The position numbers were made by a program, and so were the translations under genes. Shown piece by piece: positions 7,962 through 15,190 of a stretch of 28,421 bases of DNA (position 1 is its first letter; the number at the start of each line of letters is the position of its first letter). Under the pieces are notes generated by a model, which worked only from the letters and a program-made list of their open reading frames with translations, ran no database searches and was not told the origin of the DNA. Location of the stretch: contig CAJUFL010000050.1 in the NCBI GenBank assembly GCA_910585605.1, positions 1-28,421 on the forward strand. Direction: 5' to 3'. This DNA comes from an uncultured Lachnospiraceae bacterium (lineage in GTDB: Bacteria; Bacillota; Clostridia; Lachnospirales; Lachnospiraceae).

Positions 7962-9457
7962 ATATTGATATTATATTGTATTTTGATTTCTTTAATATTG
8001 CTATTATTATAGCCTTCTAAATTATCATTCAGTATTCCAGAATCCAAAATTTCTTTACACGTTTGCTGTATCATTTTTGTAGAATTCTTATTGTTATTTG
8101 GGTTTATTATATTGAAATTGACTGTTTTCTCAACTTTATTTACTTTACTTTCCTTATTTTTCTTTTCCTTAATTTCGGTATAGATAATAGGAGTGCTGAT
8201 TCCCAGTATTTGAAAGAAAATATTTAAAATATCCAATCCCTGTGGTAACATTTGAATTATCTCATGAAAAGAACCATATTCACATTTGATTCTTACAAAA
8301 GTATTAGGTAAACACAGGTTTAATAATTCTGCTAGTGGCATATCTGGTTCATATTCATAATCGATAAATAATTTTAATGGATATTTATATTGTGGTAAAC
8401 TTTCGAGTTCTTGTTGCAATTTGTCACAAAACATAAAAAAATTAAAATACAAATCATTGTATATTAAAGATATTGATTCACGACTTTTAATATATGCAAT
8501 ATTTGACTGTTTAAAAATGTCAACATCCCTTATTTTGTTCAGTAATTGAAACAATAAAATTGGTGCTATCATTTTTCTATCATACATAAATTGATATAAC
8601 TTTTTCAAAAAAATCAATTCATCATTTCTGATTAAAATTTCTTTTGACAACATAATATCTATAGCATCTATGCTCTTTAATATTAACTGAGGATTAATAG
8701 AGGGTGACAAATTAAAACTAACAAATGAGGCATTAAGAAATAAATTTTGTTTAAAACATTCATCTTCTAATAATTCATATAATTGCGTTAAATTCCCTAT
8801 TTTAATATTATTCTTTAAAAATTGGATTTCTTTTTTTCCAATTCCAAAATTATATTTTAATAAAGAATACTCCATTTCAACATCTTTAAATTTGCATTTA
8901 TCAAATATCTGATATTGAAACGAACCTTTAAATATGCACTGTTCAAAAATACAATTATTATATTGATTCAATATAAAACCAGAAGAGATTGGATTGATTT
9001 CAAAAAAACAGGAGTCAGAAAATACACAGTTTTTTAGTCCGACATTTTCAAAAATACAATTATTAAATTGACAATTTATGAAGGATATATCTTCGATACC
9101 AGCACCCGAAAAATCAACATTATAAAAGTTACACTCTGAAAACCATAATGAATATATGTCTGCACAAATAAAAGAAACATCTTTAAAAGATGTACGGTAT
9201 AATTTACTGCTAAGCAAATCACAATATCCTAAATTCACATTAACAAAATTACAATTTCTAACAATTGAATTCTTTATAGTTAATTTTTGAGCCTCTAAAT
9301 TCTCGAAAGTTTGTTGCTCAATATCTTTAAAAATAAGCTCGCCCTTTAAACTAATTTTTGTTGGTAAATTCATGTATGACACCATCCTACTATATAATGA
9401 TAAATTTTTATGCTTACCATTATCCCATGCAATTATATTTCGTAGTTGAAAATTCAT
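7952..9457 (-). CDS. Pentapeptide-repeat protein with an unrecognised C-terminal domain
   Basis: A 501-residue protein. Residues about 50-200 form a right-handed pentapeptide-repeat helix, with repeats such as CNFVNVNLGYCDL, SECNFYNVDFSGA and NNCIFENVGLKNCVF: five-residue spacing with central Phe or Leu and many Asn/Cys turn residues. Residues about 210-400 look mainly helical; about 370-430 contain EYGSFHEIIQ and a hydrophobic segment LDILNIFFQILGIS that is short for a membrane helix. After that comes a Lys/Asn-rich linker and a short tail. I cannot name the C-terminal part. Pentapeptide proteins can mimic DNA or act as scaffolds, but no function follows from this. The first 14 codons lie in the inverted repeat and no ribosome site is seen there; a later start at the ATG of MNLPTK (residue 29) is possible. 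Very AT-rich. Confidence 0.75.
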   Translation of the reverse strand: MNFQLRNIIAWDNGKHKNLSLYSRMVSYMNLPTKISLKGELIFKDIEQQTFENLEAQKLTIKNSIVRNCNFVNVNLGYCDLLSSKLYRTSFKDVSFICADIYSLWFSECNFYNVDFSGAGIEDISFINCQFNNCIFENVGLKNCVFSDSCFFEINPISSGFILNQYNNCIFEQCIFKGSFQYQIFDKCKFKDVEMEYSLLKYNFGIGKKEIQFLKNNIKIGNLTQLYELLEDECFKQNLFLNASFVSFNLSPSINPQLILKSIDAIDIMLSKEILIRNDELIFLKKLYQFMYDRKMIAPILLFQLLNKIRDVDIFKQSNIAYIKSRESISLIYNDLYFNFFMFCDKLQQELESLPQYKYPLKLFIDYEYEPDMPLAELLNLCLPNTFVRIKCEYGSFHEIIQMLPQGLDILNIFFQILGISTPIIYTEIKEKKNKESKVNKVEKTVNFNIINPNNNKNSTKMIQQTCKEILDSGILNDNLEGYNNSNIKEIKIQYNINIQA

Positions 9458-9547
9458 TAAAATATTCTATGTTTTCATTTTTTATGGAAACCTCTAAATT
9501 CCCCTTGAATTCCATAGAACTGACAGATAATAAAATATTATCGGTAC
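9416..9547 (-). repeat. Right arm of the perfect 132-bp inverted repeat
   Basis: Exact reverse complement of 6680-6811. It contains the start of the pentapeptide-repeat gene (ATG at 9457, minus strand) and its upstream region, so both genes of the island are preceded by the same leader. No transposase or terminal motif typical of a named IS family was seen. Confidence 0.95.
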
Positions 9548-9595
9548 GTTTTGTACTCCCAAGTTATTCCTGCACCCAAAACTTCCCATCCCCTA

Positions 9596-9648
9596 TTGCC
9601 AAACTCCCCCAAAAATAGTAAAATAGTTATTGACCCTAAGTCAATAAC
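9596..9648 (+). promoter_or_regulatory. Promoter and TetR operator of the TetR/MFS operon
   Basis: TTGCCA (9596-9601), 17-bp spacer, TAAAAT (9619-9624). Directly after it lies a perfect 9-bp inverted repeat, GTTATTGAC-CCTAA-GTCAATAAC (9626-9648; spacer CCTAA), covering the expected transcription start. A repressor bound there would block transcription, which fits autoregulation by the TetR protein encoded 22 bp downstream. Confidence 0.8.
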
Positions 9649-9670
9649 AACACAAAGGAGGTACATAACA

Positions 9671-10330
9671 TTGGCCAGACCTGTAAAAAAATCACCAGAA
9701 GAGTGGAAAAAGGAAATTCTAAACGCCGCACAGAGCCTGTTTATTTCAAAGGGATATGAGGAAACCGCTGTTTCCGATATTATGGAAAAGGCAGGCGGAG
9801 CAAAGGGAATGTTTTACCGTTTTTTTAAAACCAAAGAAGAGGTTATGCACGCATTAGGAAATCAGATGTTTTTTGAAAACAATCCCTTTGAAGCAGTCAG
9901 GGGGAGGGATGACTTAAATGGATTACAGAAAATCAGGTTGCTGCTAGCACTGAATCAATCCGACACCAAGCGGAATCGTATCAACATGCAGGCAGTTTCT
10001 ATTCTGAAGGACCCGCACATTTTAGCAGCAGCAGTGGAAGAAAACAGGCGGGTGCTGACACCTTTATGGCTGGAATTGTTGGAGGAAGGGAAAAATGACG
10101 GCTCTATCAAAACGGAGTACACAAAAGAGCTTTCTGAGCTGTTGCCGCTTATCAATTTTTGGCTGATACCATCGGTATTTCCTGCCACAGAGGAAGAACT
10201 GCATCACAAATACCGCCTTGTAATGGACATATTAGCTTATATGGGACTGCCGCTTTTTGATGACGAAACCGTGTCATTTACGGAAAAATTTATCGCTGAT
10301 ATTTCGGAAAAAGGAGGCAATGAGCCATGA
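9671..10330 (+). CDS. TetR-family transcriptional regulator
   Basis: A 219-residue repressor of the drug-efflux type. The N-terminal helix-turn-helix is typical: KEILNAAQSLFISKGYEETAVSDIMEKAGGAKGMFYRFFKTKEE is spread over about residues 14-58, with the recognition region around GAKGMFYRFF. The rest is the all-helical ligand domain. The start is a TTG at 9671, chosen because AAAGGAGG lies 9 bases upstream; the 40 extra codons of the longer frame run through the promoter and operator and are rejected. The stop overlaps the MFS start as ATGA (10327-10330), so the pair is one translationally coupled operon. It likely represses itself and the pump through the palindrome at 9626-9648. The inducer is unknown. 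Confidence 0.9.
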   Translation: MARPVKKSPEEWKKEILNAAQSLFISKGYEETAVSDIMEKAGGAKGMFYRFFKTKEEVMHALGNQMFFENNPFEAVRGRDDLNGLQKIRLLLALNQSDTKRNRINMQAVSILKDPHILAAAVEENRRVLTPLWLELLEEGKNDGSIKTEYTKELSELLPLINFWLIPSVFPATEEELHHKYRLVMDILAYMGLPLFDDETVSFTEKFIADISEKGGNEP

Positions 10331-11595
10331 CACAAAAATTATTTACTAAGAATTTTGTGCTCCTTATTTTGGGGCAGTTGTCGTCTTTGTTTGGGAATTT
10401 CATATTGAAGCTTGCCTTGTCCATGTATGTACTGGAAGTGACCGGTTCCGCCGCTGTATTTGCAGGGATATTGTCTGTTGCGACAATTCCTACCATACTT
10501 CTTTCCCCGCTTGGCGGTATCCTTGCGGATAGGGCAGACAGGCGGAATATTATGGTTGCGTTAGATGGATTAAGTGGCATCACGGTTTTATGTGCAGCAC
10601 TCTTTTTGTCTGATGGAAATGCCCTTGCTGTCATCAGCGTACTGCTTGTGATCCTTTCTGTTTTGGGAGCATTTGAAACACCTACGGTACAGGCGTGCAT
10701 TCCGTCCATGTTAGAGGGTGACAACATCATGAAAGGAAATGCGGTTGTAAATCAGATAGCTTCCCTGTCTTATTTGATTGCCCCTATGTTAGGTGGTGTA
10801 TTATATTCCATGTTTGGATTAAAACCAGTTATGTTTGCAAGTGTCGGCTGTTTTTTGATTACTGCGTTGTTTGAATGTTTTATAAAACTAAACTATCAGC
10901 CGCCGCAAAGTAAAGGGGGAATACTGTCGGTTATCAAGCAGGATTTTTTGTCAAGTATGCGGTATATCTCAAAAGAGCAAACGGATATTTCAAAAATGCT
11001 GGTGTTAACCGCAATTTCAAGATTTTTTGTGATGGGAATCACCATAGTCGGACTGCCCTATATTGTGCGCACGGTCCTGGGATTAGATGCAAAGTATTAT
11101 GGTGGTGCGGAAAGTGCATTGGCAGTTGCTACAATTTTGGGGAGCATTGCTGCCGGACTTCTTACAGACAAGATGAAAATACATAAATTATCCATTCTGC
11201 TTGCATCTATTGGTATTTTTATGCTTCCTGCCGGAATCGCTTTCCTTTTTCCAGTCAGTCCTATCGTAAAGTATATTATCAATATGATTTCATTTTGCGG
11301 TATGCAGATTGTAATCAGTATTTTTTCTATTTTTGCGGTTTCCCTTATACAGCAGAGGACGCCGGATCATTTGATTGGTAAGGTTATGGCGTATACATCT
11401 ACGGTTACATTGTGTGTCCAGCCCATAGGGCAAATTGTGTATGGATTTTTGTTTGACCGGTTTAGCGATGCAGTTTTCTTATGTTTCATCCCAACCGGTA
11501 TCATAGTGTGTGCCGTCGGACTGTCTGCCATGGGCTTTTTTAGAAATATGGAAAAAGAACAAAATGAGGCTTTAGAACAAAAAGGGAAAATATAA
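10327..11595 (+). CDS. MFS efflux transporter
   Basis: A 422-residue major facilitator of the MFS_3 type, as in macrolide and siderophore exporters. It is full length with about 12 helices. The cytoplasmic loop between helices 2 and 3 carries GGILADRADRRN (about residues 60-71), the conserved G-x-L-a-D-r-x-x-r-r motif A. It follows a TetR regulator with a 4-bp overlap, so it is probably induced by the compound it pumps out. No drug can be assigned from sequence. The tail is hydrophilic (EKEQNEALEQKGKI). No terminator is evident before the next promoter at 11626. Confidence 0.9.
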   Translation: MTQKLFTKNFVLLILGQLSSLFGNFILKLALSMYVLEVTGSAAVFAGILSVATIPTILLSPLGGILADRADRRNIMVALDGLSGITVLCAALFLSDGNALAVISVLLVILSVLGAFETPTVQACIPSMLEGDNIMKGNAVVNQIASLSYLIAPMLGGVLYSMFGLKPVMFASVGCFLITALFECFIKLNYQPPQSKGGILSVIKQDFLSSMRYISKEQTDISKMLVLTAISRFFVMGITIVGLPYIVRTVLGLDAKYYGGAESALAVATILGSIAAGLLTDKMKIHKLSILLASIGIFMLPAGIAFLFPVSPIVKYIINMISFCGMQIVISIFSIFAVSLIQQRTPDHLIGKVMAYTSTVTLCVQPIGQIVYGFLFDRFSDAVFLCFIPTGIIVCAVGLSAMGFFRNMEKEQNEALEQKGKI

Positions 11596-11625
11596 AATTT
11601 AGTTGAAAATCATTTGGTAAGGGGG

Positions 11626-11656
11626 TTGACTCTCACACTATGGTATACTCTAAACT
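11626..11656 (+). promoter_or_regulatory. MerR-type promoter with a 19-bp spacer
   Basis: TTGACT (11626-11631) and TAAACT (11651-11656) are 19 bp apart, the overlong spacing that MerR-family activators correct by twisting DNA. The spacer shows only weak dyad symmetry. It lies 43 bp before the MerR-type gene at 11699, which suggests autoregulation. A competing -10 (TATACT at 11644) would leave only 12 bp of spacer. Confidence 0.6.
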
Positions 11657-11698
11657 GTGATTGAGCTCAGAAAAACGCATATATGTGAGGTGGAATTA

Positions 11699-12517
11699 AT
11701 GTTAAGAATAGGAGATTTTTCAAAGCTGTCAAGAATCAGTATCCGTATGCTGCGGCATTATGATGAAATCGGTATTCTTCATCCGGAGAGTGTGGATGAG
11801 TTTACAGGATACCGTTATTACAGTGAGTCACAGCTTCCGCTGGCAGGACAGATACAGACATTAAAGAGCCTGGGATTTGGGCTCTCCGAGATAAAAGACT
11901 TACTGGGTAAGTATAGTAATTCACAGGAAATGGAGAGGTTTTTGCTGGTAAAGCGTAAGGAGCTGGAAGAGGAAGCTATGGCAGCACAGCAGAAACTGCT
12001 GTTTCTTGACAGTACATTGAAATGGCTGAGAAAGGATGGTAATCTTATGGATTATAATGTTACATTAAAAACCGTACCGGAACGCTATGTCGCAAGTGTG
12101 CGTCAGGTGATTCCTGCTTATGACTGTGAAGGGATTTTATGGGAGATGATGTGCCGGGAACTGGAGGGACAGAATGTGCAGCAGGCAGAGCCGTGTTATG
12201 GGATGGCGATTTTCCATGATGAAGAACATAAGGAGCATGACCCGGATGTGGAGATTCAGAGTGCGGTTGTGGGGACATATCAGGATACGGAGCATGTGAA
12301 ATTTAAGACTGTGCCGCCCATTCAGATTGCGTCTGCCACATATAAGGGCAGCTATGACCAGATTTTAAGGGTAAATGGGGCAGTAGCGGACTGGGTGGTT
12401 GCGAATGGATATGATTTTGACGGGAAATCCTTCTGTATCTATCATGTAAGCCCCAGTCAGACAGATAATCCAGAGGAGCTGGTTACGGAGGTCTGTTTTC
12501 CGGTAAGAAAGAAATAA
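11699..12517 (+). CDS. MerR-family regulator with GyrI-like ligand domain
   Basis: A 272-residue regulator of the BmrR/TipA-like group. The N-terminal winged helix-turn-helix is clear: MLRIGDFSKLSRISIRMLRH, then YDEIGIL and GYRYYSESQ (about residues 1-45), followed by the long dimerisation helix (about 75-115). Residues about 120-270 match the GyrI-like/AraC-effector fold used to bind small amphipathic drugs (VTLKTVPERYVASVRQ at its start, YKGSYDQI and VCFPVRKK near its end). ATG 11699 is used because GAGGTGG is just upstream and the protein begins exactly at the conserved MLRIGDFS. It stands alone between its own 19-bp-spacer promoter and a terminator, so its target other than itself is unclear; the MFS pump upstream is a possibility. 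Confidence 0.9.
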   Translation: MLRIGDFSKLSRISIRMLRHYDEIGILHPESVDEFTGYRYYSESQLPLAGQIQTLKSLGFGLSEIKDLLGKYSNSQEMERFLLVKRKELEEEAMAAQQKLLFLDSTLKWLRKDGNLMDYNVTLKTVPERYVASVRQVIPAYDCEGILWEMMCRELEGQNVQQAEPCYGMAIFHDEEHKEHDPDVEIQSAVVGTYQDTEHVKFKTVPPIQIASATYKGSYDQILRVNGAVADWVVANGYDFDGKSFCIYHVSPSQTDNPEELVTEVCFPVRKK

Positions 12518-12543
12518 TGATACGTTAGTTTTTATATGAGGGT

Positions 12544-12571
12544 AAGGCATCTCTTCGGAGGTGCTTTTCTT
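12544..12571 (+). terminator. Intrinsic terminator after the MerR-type gene
   Basis: GCATCTC (12547-12553), a TTCG tetraloop, GAGGTGC (12558-12564), extended by AAG/TTT pairs, then TTTTCTTTT. The stem has one G-T wobble. It starts 26 bp after the stop codon. Between here and 12733 I see no further feature. Confidence 0.85.
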
Positions 12572-12733
12572 TTGTATCTTTTTAGTAAAAGACGTGTATG
12601 AAGCTGACAACTGTTTCGGATCTCAGAGAAACGAGAGATAAGCCGGAAGAAAGTTTCTTACAGATTATAGGCTTTGGCATTTTGTTGGCATGGAAAGGTT
12701 TACCTCCAAAGTGAGAAGCAGTCCAATATCATA

Positions 12734-12781
12734 TTGACTTTCCGACACATGTGTCGTAAAATAATTACAGACACGCATGTC
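12734..12781 (+). promoter_or_regulatory. Promoter with two operator palindromes for the TetR/phosphorylase operon
   Basis: TTGACT (12734-12739), 17-bp spacer, TAAAAT (12757-12762). The spacer contains the perfect palindrome CGACACATGTGTCG (12743-12756). A related imperfect copy, GACACGCATGTC (12770-12781), lies at the expected start of transcription. This is the pattern expected for binding by the TetR protein encoded 14 bp downstream. Confidence 0.8.
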
Positions 12782-12795
12782 GGAAAGAAGGGAAA

Positions 12796-13380
12796 ATGAT
12801 GAACAAAAAAGGACTGGAAACAAGGGAACACATTAAGAGGAGTGCAATGACCGTGTTTGCCAAAAAAGGTTTTAAGCAAGTGACCATGAAAGATATCTGC
12901 GAAGCTTCTCAACTAAGCCGGGGTGGTTTGTATTGCCATTACGAAAGTACCCGCCAAATATTTCAGGAGATGATTGATGATATGATGAGCCGGCAGAATC
13001 ATGAATTTGATCTGAGGATAGAACAAAATCAATCGGCTGTAGCGATATTAGATGACATTTTGGAAGGTTATAAGAACGAAATGCTTGACAGCCAGTCATC
13101 ATTAAGCATAGCGATATATGAATATTTCAGCATCCATGATATTGCAAGTCAGAATAATACATTATATGAGCAGTATATGTTATCCGCAAATACGTGGAAA
13201 AAGCTGATACAGTATGGGATTGAGAGACAGGAATTTAATGAAGTGGATATTGCCGCGGTATTTCATCTAATCGTATTTTCCTATCAGGGAGTAAGAATGT
13301 ACAGTAAATTAATGCCTGTGGATCAGGAAATACCTTCCGGAATCATCAGGGAAATAAGAAAAATATTAGTAAAGGAGTGA
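12796..13380 (+). CDS. TetR-family transcriptional regulator
   Basis: A 194-residue TetR protein. The DNA-binding domain lies at about residues 9-55: REHIKRSAMTVFAKKGF, VTMKDICEASQLSRGGLYCHY, with the recognition helix around LSRGGLYCHY. The remainder is a helical ligand/dimer domain that I cannot assign to a ligand class. Two adjacent ATGs (12796, 12799) are possible starts, with AGAAGGGAA just upstream. It is followed within 5 bp by a nucleoside phosphorylase gene, so it probably controls purine or pyrimidine nucleoside use, or responds to a nucleoside-like compound; this is inferred from context and the operator pair upstream. Confidence 0.9.
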   Translation: MMNKKGLETREHIKRSAMTVFAKKGFKQVTMKDICEASQLSRGGLYCHYESTRQIFQEMIDDMMSRQNHEFDLRIEQNQSAVAILDDILEGYKNEMLDSQSSLSIAIYEYFSIHDIASQNNTLYEQYMLSANTWKKLIQYGIERQEFNEVDIAAVFHLIVFSYQGVRMYSKLMPVDQEIPSGIIREIRKILVKE

Positions 13381-13385
13381 AGGCA

Positions 13386-14150
13386 ATGGCAACAATTTTT
13401 AATCATTTTAGTGAGGATAAAAATGCATTTATCAATCCCAGTGATGTGATAGAGAGGATTCCCGGATTTCCGGAGGTATGCATCACTACATTTTCAGAAG
13501 GGATTATAAGAGATTTTACCCGGAATAATGAGACAAGGGTAATTGCAGAGTTATTTTCTGCAAATGGGACGATTCCTGTATATGAAATAGAGTATGCAGG
13601 CAAAAAGATGGGCTTATTCCTTTCCAGAGTAGGAGCCCCAGCCTGTGTGACCGGTTTGGAAGAAATCATAGCCTTAGGAGCAAAAAAATTAGTACAGTTT
13701 GGCTGCTGTGGTGTATTAAATCAATCTCTTGCAGGCAATAAAATAATCATTCCGTCGTCAGCAGTCAGGGATGAAGGCACAAGCTATCATTATGTTCCAG
13801 GAAGTGAAGAAATCAATGCAGACAGTACTTCAATTGATATAGCAGTACAGTGTTTGGAAAAGCATAAAATTCCATATGTAGTAGGGAAAGTCTGGACCAG
13901 TGATGCGATTTACAGAGAAACGCAGGAACTTATTGAGGAGCGTAAAATGCAAGGCTGTATTGCTGTTGAAATGGAATGTTCCGCTTCTTTGGCTGTTGCC
14001 GGATTTAGAAATATACCTATTCTTCAGTTTTTTTATGGAGCGGATAACCTGGATTCCGATAAATGGGAGCCAAGAGATTTAACAGATTATGGAGTAAGCT
14101 GCGGCGATAAATATATGGCGATAGCTCTGGAATGTGGGCTTGCATTCTAA
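13386..14150 (+). CDS. Nucleoside phosphorylase (PNP/UDP family)
   Basis: A 254-residue cytoplasmic enzyme of the NP-I (PNP_UDP_1) family, which splits a nucleoside with phosphate into base and ribose-1-phosphate. Visible family features are the central GAKKLVQFGCCGVLN (residues 98-112), the ribose/base-binding VEMECSAS (194-201), and TSDAIYRET (171-179) in the place of the family's phosphate/base loop. In the phosphate-binding region, SRVGAPACVTGLEEI (80-94) replaces the more usual GxGGPS pattern, closer to uridine-phosphorylase-like members. ATG 13386 is used, with AAGGAG 9 bases upstream; a GTG at 13377 in frame is less likely. It is co-transcribed with the TetR gene and converges on the AraC gene. 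Base preference is not readable from the sequence. Confidence 0.85.
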   Translation: MATIFNHFSEDKNAFINPSDVIERIPGFPEVCITTFSEGIIRDFTRNNETRVIAELFSANGTIPVYEIEYAGKKMGLFLSRVGAPACVTGLEEIIALGAKKLVQFGCCGVLNQSLAGNKIIIPSSAVRDEGTSYHYVPGSEEINADSTSIDIAVQCLEKHKIPYVVGKVWTSDAIYRETQELIEERKMQGCIAVEMECSASLAVAGFRNIPILQFFYGADNLDSDKWEPRDLTDYGVSCGDKYMAIALECGLAF

Positions 14151-14160
14151 AATGGTTGTC

Positions 14161-14976
14161 TCACCCATTCCTCCTATATTCACTGGGGCTTACTCCCATT
14201 TTCTGACGAAAAAGCCTTGAAAAATACAGAGGATCCACATAGCTGACAGAATGTGCAATTACTCGGACAGACAGAGAAGTCGTTTTTAACAGAATACATG
14301 CCTGACGTATTCTGTAATCCAATAAGCAGCTTTGGATGGAAGCCCCGGTATATGATTTGAAAATCCGGTGGAGATAGGAGCGGTTGATATTCAGGTAATC
14401 TGCAATATCCTGAATGGTAATGGAATCACAATAATGATCTTCTATATATTGAAGGGCTTCTTCTACATGACAGGATGGTTTCTCATTTACAGGCGGCTTT
14501 TGTCCAGGAAATTTACGCACTAAAAGAAAGAGGTATTCATACAGAATACTGTTCATCATTAAATCCCGGTTTTTGGAAAGCTCATTGGCTTCGGCCATTT
14601 TCATATGGCAAAGCTTTAATTCTTCGTCTTCTCCGTAATGTATCACCAGATTGTCAGGCAGGGATGTCCGTTCCAGATATCCTTTTATCTTAATTCCCTG
14701 CATCCCGATCCATGTATATGTCCAGGGAGAGTGGATATCTGCTTCATAGTAAATGAGTTCATCAGGGCAGATTAGAAAAGCATCGCCTGCCTTAAGACGA
14801 AAAATTTTCCCTCTTGCCTTATAAATTCCTGCTCCGCTTAAGACGTAATGGATTAAATATCCGTTACGCATAATTGGTCCGTAACTGTGTCCGGGTTCAC
14901 AGTTTTCATAGCCGCAGGTATAAATCATGGCGTCAATATTCTTGAAAAAATCATTGGAAAAGTGAAAATCCATCAT
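14161..14976 (-). CDS. AraC-family transcriptional regulator
   Basis: A 271-residue regulator with an N-terminal cupin-like sensing domain (HYVLSGAGIYKARGKIFRLKAGDAFLI spread over about residues 40-67, the typical AraC_binding segment) and a C-terminal double helix-turn-helix (about 175-270; IQDIADYLNINRSYLHRIFK, and VSYVDPLYFSRLFRQKMGVSPSEYR). I start at ATG 14976 because GGAGG lies 10 bases upstream; the longer frame to 15138 adds a hydrophobic stretch over the promoter region and gives an atypical N-terminus. It is divergent from the PTS gene at 15191, so it most likely activates that gene in response to its sugar. Ligand unknown. Confidence 0.88.
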   Translation of the reverse strand: MMDFHFSNDFFKNIDAMIYTCGYENCEPGHSYGPIMRNGYLIHYVLSGAGIYKARGKIFRLKAGDAFLICPDELIYYEADIHSPWTYTWIGMQGIKIKGYLERTSLPDNLVIHYGEDEELKLCHMKMAEANELSKNRDLMMNSILYEYLFLLVRKFPGQKPPVNEKPSCHVEEALQYIEDHYCDSITIQDIADYLNINRSYLHRIFKSYTGASIQSCLLDYRIRQACILLKTTSLSVRVIAHSVSYVDPLYFSRLFRQKMGVSPSEYRRNG

Positions 14977-15079
14977 AGGTCTGATACCTCCATATTTATA
15001 ATCGTATTTGGCATAAAAAGGTGTCATAATATTCAATATCAAAGTCACATATATCCATATACATTCAATTGTAACAGAG

Positions 15080-15139
15080 TATAATAGTGAATACAAGAAG
15101 GAAACCGGAAAATCAAAATGTTTCTTCACTGTGGCCACA
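15080..15139 (+). promoter_or_regulatory. Putative activator-dependent promoter of the PTS gene
   Basis: A consensus -10, TATAAT (15080-15085), has no recognisable -35 at 17 bp, as expected if the divergent AraC-type protein activates it. Downstream, TGTGGCCACA (15130-15139) is a perfect 10-bp palindrome in the leader. No antiterminator target like that of bgl operons was recognised. Confidence 0.4.
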
Positions 15140-15190
15140 AGAGAATTCAGAAAGGAAAAGGTTTTGTCAAAGTAAAAGGAGGAATATTAT

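Noticed and set aside
6680..9547. Insertion sequence or simple transposon with terminal inverted repeats
   Set aside because: No transposase between the arms, no visible target duplication outside them (bases beyond the arms differ), and the arms contain gene starts rather than typical IS ends.
9551..9670. Upstream start for the first TetR gene
   Set aside because: The extra 40 codons run through the promoter and palindromic operator; AAAGGAGG fixes the TTG start at 9671.
11626..11656. Strong dyad operator in the first MerR-type promoter
   Set aside because: The 19-bp spacing is convincing, but the spacer symmetry is poor, so only the promoter is reported and not a defined operator.
14977..15138. 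N-terminal extension of the AraC-type regulator by 54 residues
   Set aside because: It is hydrophobic, covers the intergenic promoter region, lacks a ribosome site, and makes the protein longer than the family norm. A GGAGG sits right before the start at 14976.
15086..15190. BglG/LicT-type antiterminator site before the PTS gene
   Set aside because: No overlapping antiterminator/terminator hairpin pair is present and no antiterminator protein gene is nearby; the AraC neighbour explains control better.
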